Positions 59,321 through 64,000 of a DNA stretch of 64,000 nt are shown here, piece after piece (within the stretch, counting starts at the first letter, position 1; the number at the start of each line of letters is the position of its first letter). The position numbers and the translations under genes were made by a program. The stretch is from Gymnogyps californianus (Eukaryota > Chordata > Aves > Accipitriformes > Cathartidae). The DNA lies in the NCBI RefSeq assembly GCF_018139145.2, contig NC_059479.1:992001-1056000 (forward strand). The letters run 5' to 3'. The notes beneath the pieces are model-generated. The model saw only the letters and a program-made list of their open reading frames with translations. It was not told the origin of the DNA and did no database searches.

Positions 59321-60289
59321 TATGAAGGGAGAGCGAAATTTGACAGGCAGGGACGGGGGGAGAAGAATGTAGAGATGAATGACCAGAAAAACAAAATAGA
59401 TCAAGGCGGACAAAAGGGATGGTTGGAGAGGCAATGAGGAAAGGGTCTGCTTCTTAGGCTGAACTCCTGCACAGAAAGCAGAGGGACCTCTTTTTTCAGC
59501 CTGGTCCCCATGCACAGTTAACGGCTGTTTCTTCCAGAAGGACAGCGCTCGTTATTTCTGCCTTTAGATGACGACAACCGTCCTGCAACTAAAATGATGG
59601 AACCGTCCCCCTCCCCTCACCATCTTGTGATACTGCGGTACGTTCGCAAGTGCCACAGCTGCATTGGGGAATACCAGCCCAGCTGGCGTCCCCAGCCTTC
59701 GCTGCGGGCTCTCTGCCAGCTCGCCAAATAAAAGAGCCTTCAGTGGATCGCCGAGCATCGGTGCCCGCCGTCCCGCAGCGCAGCAGACGGCCGAGCCTGC
59801 CCCGTGCGCAGCCACTTGACCGGCGCCCGCCCCTAAGGTGCTCTCTGCGGTGAGCACCAGGTTGTCCGGGAGTTGTCTTAATTGCTTGGAGGGTTTTCAG
59901 CTCCTGTGAGAAATCACCGGATTCCCCGAGTGATGGTTAGTGTTTCCTCAGAAGAGCCTGGAAGCACAAGCGCACGCAGATGTGCAGAAGGTAGCGCAGA
60001 GGAAAAGCCAGGCGCGCAAGGCAGAGGGCTGGGAACTGTCTGCAGCCGCTTCTCGCAGCATCTGTGCACGGCGGCGTGGCCCAGACTCGAGCCTGCTGCA
60101 GCCGTGCAGAGCCGTCCTTGGGCACAACTTACCCCACGAGCTTTCGTATCCGACGGGAGCAGACGTGTTTTCTGCCGGTGGCTCACTCATCACCCTGCTG
60201 ATTTTATTGCCCCAGTTGTCCACCTGCGGGTACCGCCCGGGAGAAATTACTGCCATACCTGAGGATGGGTTATCCGGAGTGCCCTCTGC
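59321..60289. other. Unique sequence, no gene seen
   Basis: CpG-rich at about 59740-60170. Open frames on both strands overlap and show no domain. Confidence 0.5.
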
Positions 60290-60680
60290 TATGAGACACT
60301 CCCGGTGCAACAGTAGGACTAAGGCCCTAATCTCACTAATAACCATCCAAGATATATCAGACTGAAATATTTGTTTGTTTAATAAAAATAAACAAATAAA
60401 ATTTTAGGACAGGTCAAGTGTAATTAAAACAGTTACTTGCTTCAGATCCGGGGGACATTCCCGTGTAATCAGATTATGGCAATTCCCTTTCAGGTCCAGA
60501 TTTGATCCTAAACTACACGTCAAAGTCCCTTTAACTCCACAATAGAGGGGGTAAAAACCCAAAACACAATCAAGAAGAGAATACAATAAAAAAGGAATTG
60601 CTTCTGCTGGAATTATAAACAGCAGCGATTGCTGTGATTTTGCAGTAATCAAGGCCAGGCCGGGCCCCGTCTGTTGTTAT
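60290..60680. promoter_or_regulatory. Candidate non-coding element with forkhead-like inverted repeat
   Basis: AT-rich unique block. TATTTGTTTGTTT (60368-60380) and AAATAAACAAATA (60386-60398) are reverse complements with one mismatch around AATAA. Each arm carries a forkhead-like core (TGTTTGTTT or TAAACAAA). Further AT-rich sequence runs to about 60650. No coding potential; function inferred. Confidence 0.38.
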
Positions 60681-63600
60681 TATCTCTCCCACTAATCCCC
60701 AATGTGTTTCCTATTTGTGTTGTTCTGGGTTTCCACACCGAGCAGCCCAGGCAAGCCTGCGGCAGGACTTGCAGCGCTGGAGCCCTCCTTCCCACCCCGG
60801 GGACACCCCGCTGGCTTTGGGGCTCAGGTGAAGGATGATGGAGGAGTTGTCACCTCTTTGGGCATGAGGATGCTCCCGCTCGGGGCATCCCGTGTCCCCG
60901 CATCCCAAGCACAGGAGCTGGATGCCCAGCAGCAGCCCCACGTCCCAAACCCCCGAGCTGGGGAAATGACAGGCGGAGAGGAAAGGCTGTCGTTTCAAGT
61001 CTCACCAATGTCTTGGGTGGTTCAGCCCCACTGTGGCTCCCAGGGCTTCTTGTCTCTTTTTTTAGGGCGAGAGGGGGGTAACTGTGTGCCTCCCAGACCA
61101 CTGCTAGGGCAGGGGGATGACTGAGGAGCAAGGCGGCAACCTTCCCCACCAGCACAGATGAAAGGAGCAGGACCGTCCTGAGGTGTCCTCTTCTCATCCT
61201 CATATTTAAATAGGGTCGGAGGGAACGAGGGACTCTACAGGAAAACCTTTATGGTGATTTGTTTCTTCATAAAAACTAAGTTGTTTCCAGCACGAAACCG
61301 TTTGTCACGAAAAAAGAAAAATAAAAAAGTGTTCCCGAATGATAAAAGAAAGGCAATATCTGCTTTTGGTCTAACGGCAGCGCTGGTCTGTCCTCTTGCA
61401 CCCCTGGCACAGCTCTGCAGTGCCCTGTACCACTGGGGAAACAGCGCTGTGTTCCCAGCGCCATCTCCGTGGCTGGAGCAGCAACACAGTGGGAACACGG
61501 GTGTCCCCACAGTGGTACGGGTGACAGACGTGGTGGCTGTCCCCTTGGCACTGCCTGGTGCGGCTGCTGTGCCTCCCCTGCAGCCCTCCCGTGGAGCAGA
61601 GCTGGGGCCACGGGGCCGGCTCCTGCACTGCCAGTGCAGCTACGCAGGCACCCCGTGCTCATCCCTGAGAAGATCCACGATTCCCACCCATTCCATTCCT
61701 CGTTACGCCGATGTTTATTTGGCCAAAGCGCAGGCTGGTAGTTTAAATTTTCAGTATTCCTTGTTTGTTATTCTTTACCTTGAAAAGTTTCAGCTCATCC
61801 ACTCGGGGAGCAGAAAGAGCGCGGAGGGCCTCGGGGGACCTGGCACACACCGTGCAGCCGCATCTGCATGGGACAGCCTTCCCCTGGGAGAGGCACGGGG
61901 GGAGGTCTGTGCTCGGCGGCATCCCCACGCAGCACCCGGCGTGACGCATGGCAGAGAGCCGAGGCTGAAGTGAGCAGCTGTGGCCGACTTGTGTTTACAC
62001 AGAAAAATGTGCAAATCGTCACGGATGCCTGGAAGTCAGGAGGGATCACCCAGGCGTTAGGGGCAGGCTGGGACCTGCACCGGGACGCGTGGGAGCAGGA
62101 TCGGTGATGCCCACGGCAGCAGCTCGCGGTGCCCCTGAGCCGTGCTGCCAGCATGGACCCACCTCCTGGGTCTTTAGTTTGGTTCCTGACTCGGGGAAGA
62201 AAAGCGAGTGACAGGGGAGCCGGAGTCAGTTGGGAAGAAGGAACAACTCTCCTTTTTCTTCTTTCATGGTAGGGCAGAAGAGTAGCGGTGTAGGCTCACC
62301 CATGCAGGCAAGAAAAGAGCAGCAGATGCTGAAGGTCAAACCTGGCCACCCTGGCACTGGCAAGGATAAAGCTGGTGGGAGAAAGGAGAGGGAAGGGACG
62401 GGTCAGAAGTGTGAAGTGGGGCAAAGAAGCTCCTTCGCAAAGCCCACGGAGAGGCTTACGGCATCCCAGCCGGGAGCAGGCGGCAGGGCTTGGAGGAGAG
62501 GCAGGCTGGGGACCTGCCTGTGTTATTGTCTGGAGCAACTGGTCCAGAAGGTCTCTGTACATCTTAGCGGGACTCCAGATGGATCCTGGCTGGTGTTTAT
62601 TTGACAAAGGGTTTTTGGCTGTCTGCTGACCAGCAGTGCCAGGTAACCAGCCCATTTCCAAATTCTTAAATAATCCCGAACAGCTGTCACTTTGCCAATG
62701 GACTGAACATCCCTGCTCAGACCTGAAATCCGGGAGCTCCTGACACAATGTGAGCTGGGGCCAGGACTAGCCTTCCTTCGAAAGATAAACCTCCCCTCTG
62801 CATCCCTGTGTCCCGGGGGAGGCATTGTAGGGGCAGAGGACAGGGGACCTTTCCTTTTCCTAAGGACATCGGCGCTTCTACTGCTGGCAGCTTTGCTGAA
62901 AATCCTCCGGTTTTGCCCAGAGCGGGTTGACCTTGCGGGTTTAGTTCAGCGAGCACCGGGGCAGCGTCCTGCTCACTGTCACGCTGCGGTAAATCCCAAT
63001 GAACTACGTTCGCTTCAGACATGGTGCTCCAGATTTACAGCTGCGTTTGGGAAAGTAGATCACGACCTGTCCTCTCCAAAGCAGCGCCTTTCCACAGCTC
63101 AGCAACTTACAGTTTCCTTTGAAATGGTCTAGTGGAAAGCCCTAGACAAGCGTTTCTCCTGGATGTTTTAGTGCCTAGCTCAACGCTATTCCTGCTGGCT
63201 TGTGTTTAAAGCCCTGCCTCCCCCCTGCCCTCTGCTTTTCTCTTTCTGTGAAGAGGAGAAGGAGCAGAAGAGCAAAGTGGGATGAAGGGGAAGGTGTGGG
63301 GAGGAGGGAGCCGGGATGAGCCATGGGTACGAGTTCAGAGAGACGTGGGGTCTCTTGCCCACCAGCCAGGCTGCCTGGTCCCACCAGCATGCCCAGGGCC
63401 ACCAGGGTCAGTGCTCAGAGGGACACGAGCACTGGAGTGGTATTGCTGATGACATTGGGTGGCTGTCCACCTCCTGACACATCACCGAGCCAGTGCCCGG
63501 CAGGGCAGCAAAGGCCGCCAAGCAGCCAAAGCACCATTTTTCAGAGGTAAAGCTGAGTTTATGATCACTGTGGTCATATACGAGTCTATGGCAATATGTT

Positions 63601-63749
63601 GCATCCTCCATCCTGCCTTAGGACAACATGTTCTTCTCCACTTCCTACCCCAAATCCTTTTGTGGTGTCGCTGAGAGGATCCCGACAGCATCAGACTTAC
63701 CCCAAGGAGGGCTGCGTGTTGCAGAGGGAGCGCTGCTTCTTGGCTGCGC
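60681..63749. other. GC-rich unique sequence, no gene seen
   Basis: An AT-rich patch at 61205-61350 includes a short A-rich tract. A purine-rich tract lies at about 63245-63315. The 240-codon + frame (61251-61973) begins in the A-rich tract and has no domain. No transposon recognised. Confidence 0.5.
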
Positions 63750-64000
63750 TTAGAAAGCATGCATTAATTGTTCACCAGCTCATGCGCCTGCAGTTTAATT
63801 AGCTATACTAACCAAAGCCTGAGAGGAAATATCTGTGGGACTGTAGCCGAATTTAAACTTTAATCTGCTCTGTCCAGGTTTGTTTCCTGTTGCGGCTGGT
63901 GTGTTCTGCGCCAGGAAAAGCGTATTTAGAAAGAAGAAACCCTGCTAGAGGCAGTGGCTGGGCAGCACCTTGGGCCCTAACACATCTGTGGGCCAGCCAT
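63750..64000. other. Lower-GC sequence at the window end, no gene seen
   Basis: CAGTTTAATTAGCTATAC near 63791 contains a TTAATTAG homeodomain-type core, and CGAATTTAAACTTTAATC follows near 63849. It may be the start of another AT-rich block continuing past the window. Confidence 0.3.

Noticed and set aside
1..64000. CRISPR arrays, operons, bacterial promoters, tRNA or rRNA genes
   Set aside because: No regular repeat-spacer structure, no Shine-Dalgarno-led gene chains, and no tRNA or rRNA signature was found; the repeats point to a vertebrate genome.

Overview
The window looks like non-coding vertebrate nuclear DNA, most probably from a bird. Two interspersed repeats support this. The first is a short LTR remnant (1914-2077) whose two ends match, from memory, an ERVL-type LTR common in avian genomes. 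The second is an old CR1-type LINE 3' end (about 33035-33315) of the sauropsid kind. The sequence is otherwise poor in transposons, GC-rich, and rich in CpG and C/G runs, as in gene-dense or microchromosomal avian DNA. A turtle or crocodilian source is not excluded by the CR1 copy alone. No prokaryotic gene organisation, operon, CRISPR array, rRNA or tRNA was seen.

I could not support any protein-coding gene or exon. The many open frames (up to about 318 codons) lie in GC-rich, CpG-rich or tandem-repeat DNA, overlap one another on both strands, and show no recognisable domain. The largest come from an 11-bp minisatellite whose unit has no stop codon in any frame.

Layout: 1-5.4 kb holds an AT-rich candidate regulatory block (735-1215), the LTR remnant, and a 30-bp-arm quasi-palindrome (2411-2482). 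5.4-22.7 kb is mostly GC-rich unique sequence, with AT-rich, homeodomain-motif-rich blocks at 13.07-13.15, 14.54-14.95 and 19.68-19.85 kb. 22.74-23.07 kb is a dense CpG island, followed by AT-rich blocks to 25.26 kb. 25.97-26.43 kb is a minisatellite of exactly 42 units of 11 bp, with a 55-bp higher-order pattern; a second, degenerate ~20-bp array lies at 27.48-27.72 kb. 30.5-33.0 kb is AT-rich, followed directly by the CR1 end and a CpG/G-quadruplex-rich island (33.34-33.61 kb). 33.6-64 kb alternates GC-rich unique DNA with AT-rich blocks at 41.0-41.5, 44.6-45.25, 46.4-46.7, 52.9-53.5, 55.3-55.6, 56.2-57.15, 59.1-59.3 and 60.3-60.7 kb.

The best overall reading is intergenic or intronic DNA of a regulatory landscape: AT-rich islands with homeodomain, POU, SOX and forkhead-like sites set in GC-rich background, plus two CpG islands that could be promoters. 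Conservation and transcription cannot be judged from one sequence, so the regulatory calls are inferences from composition and motifs.
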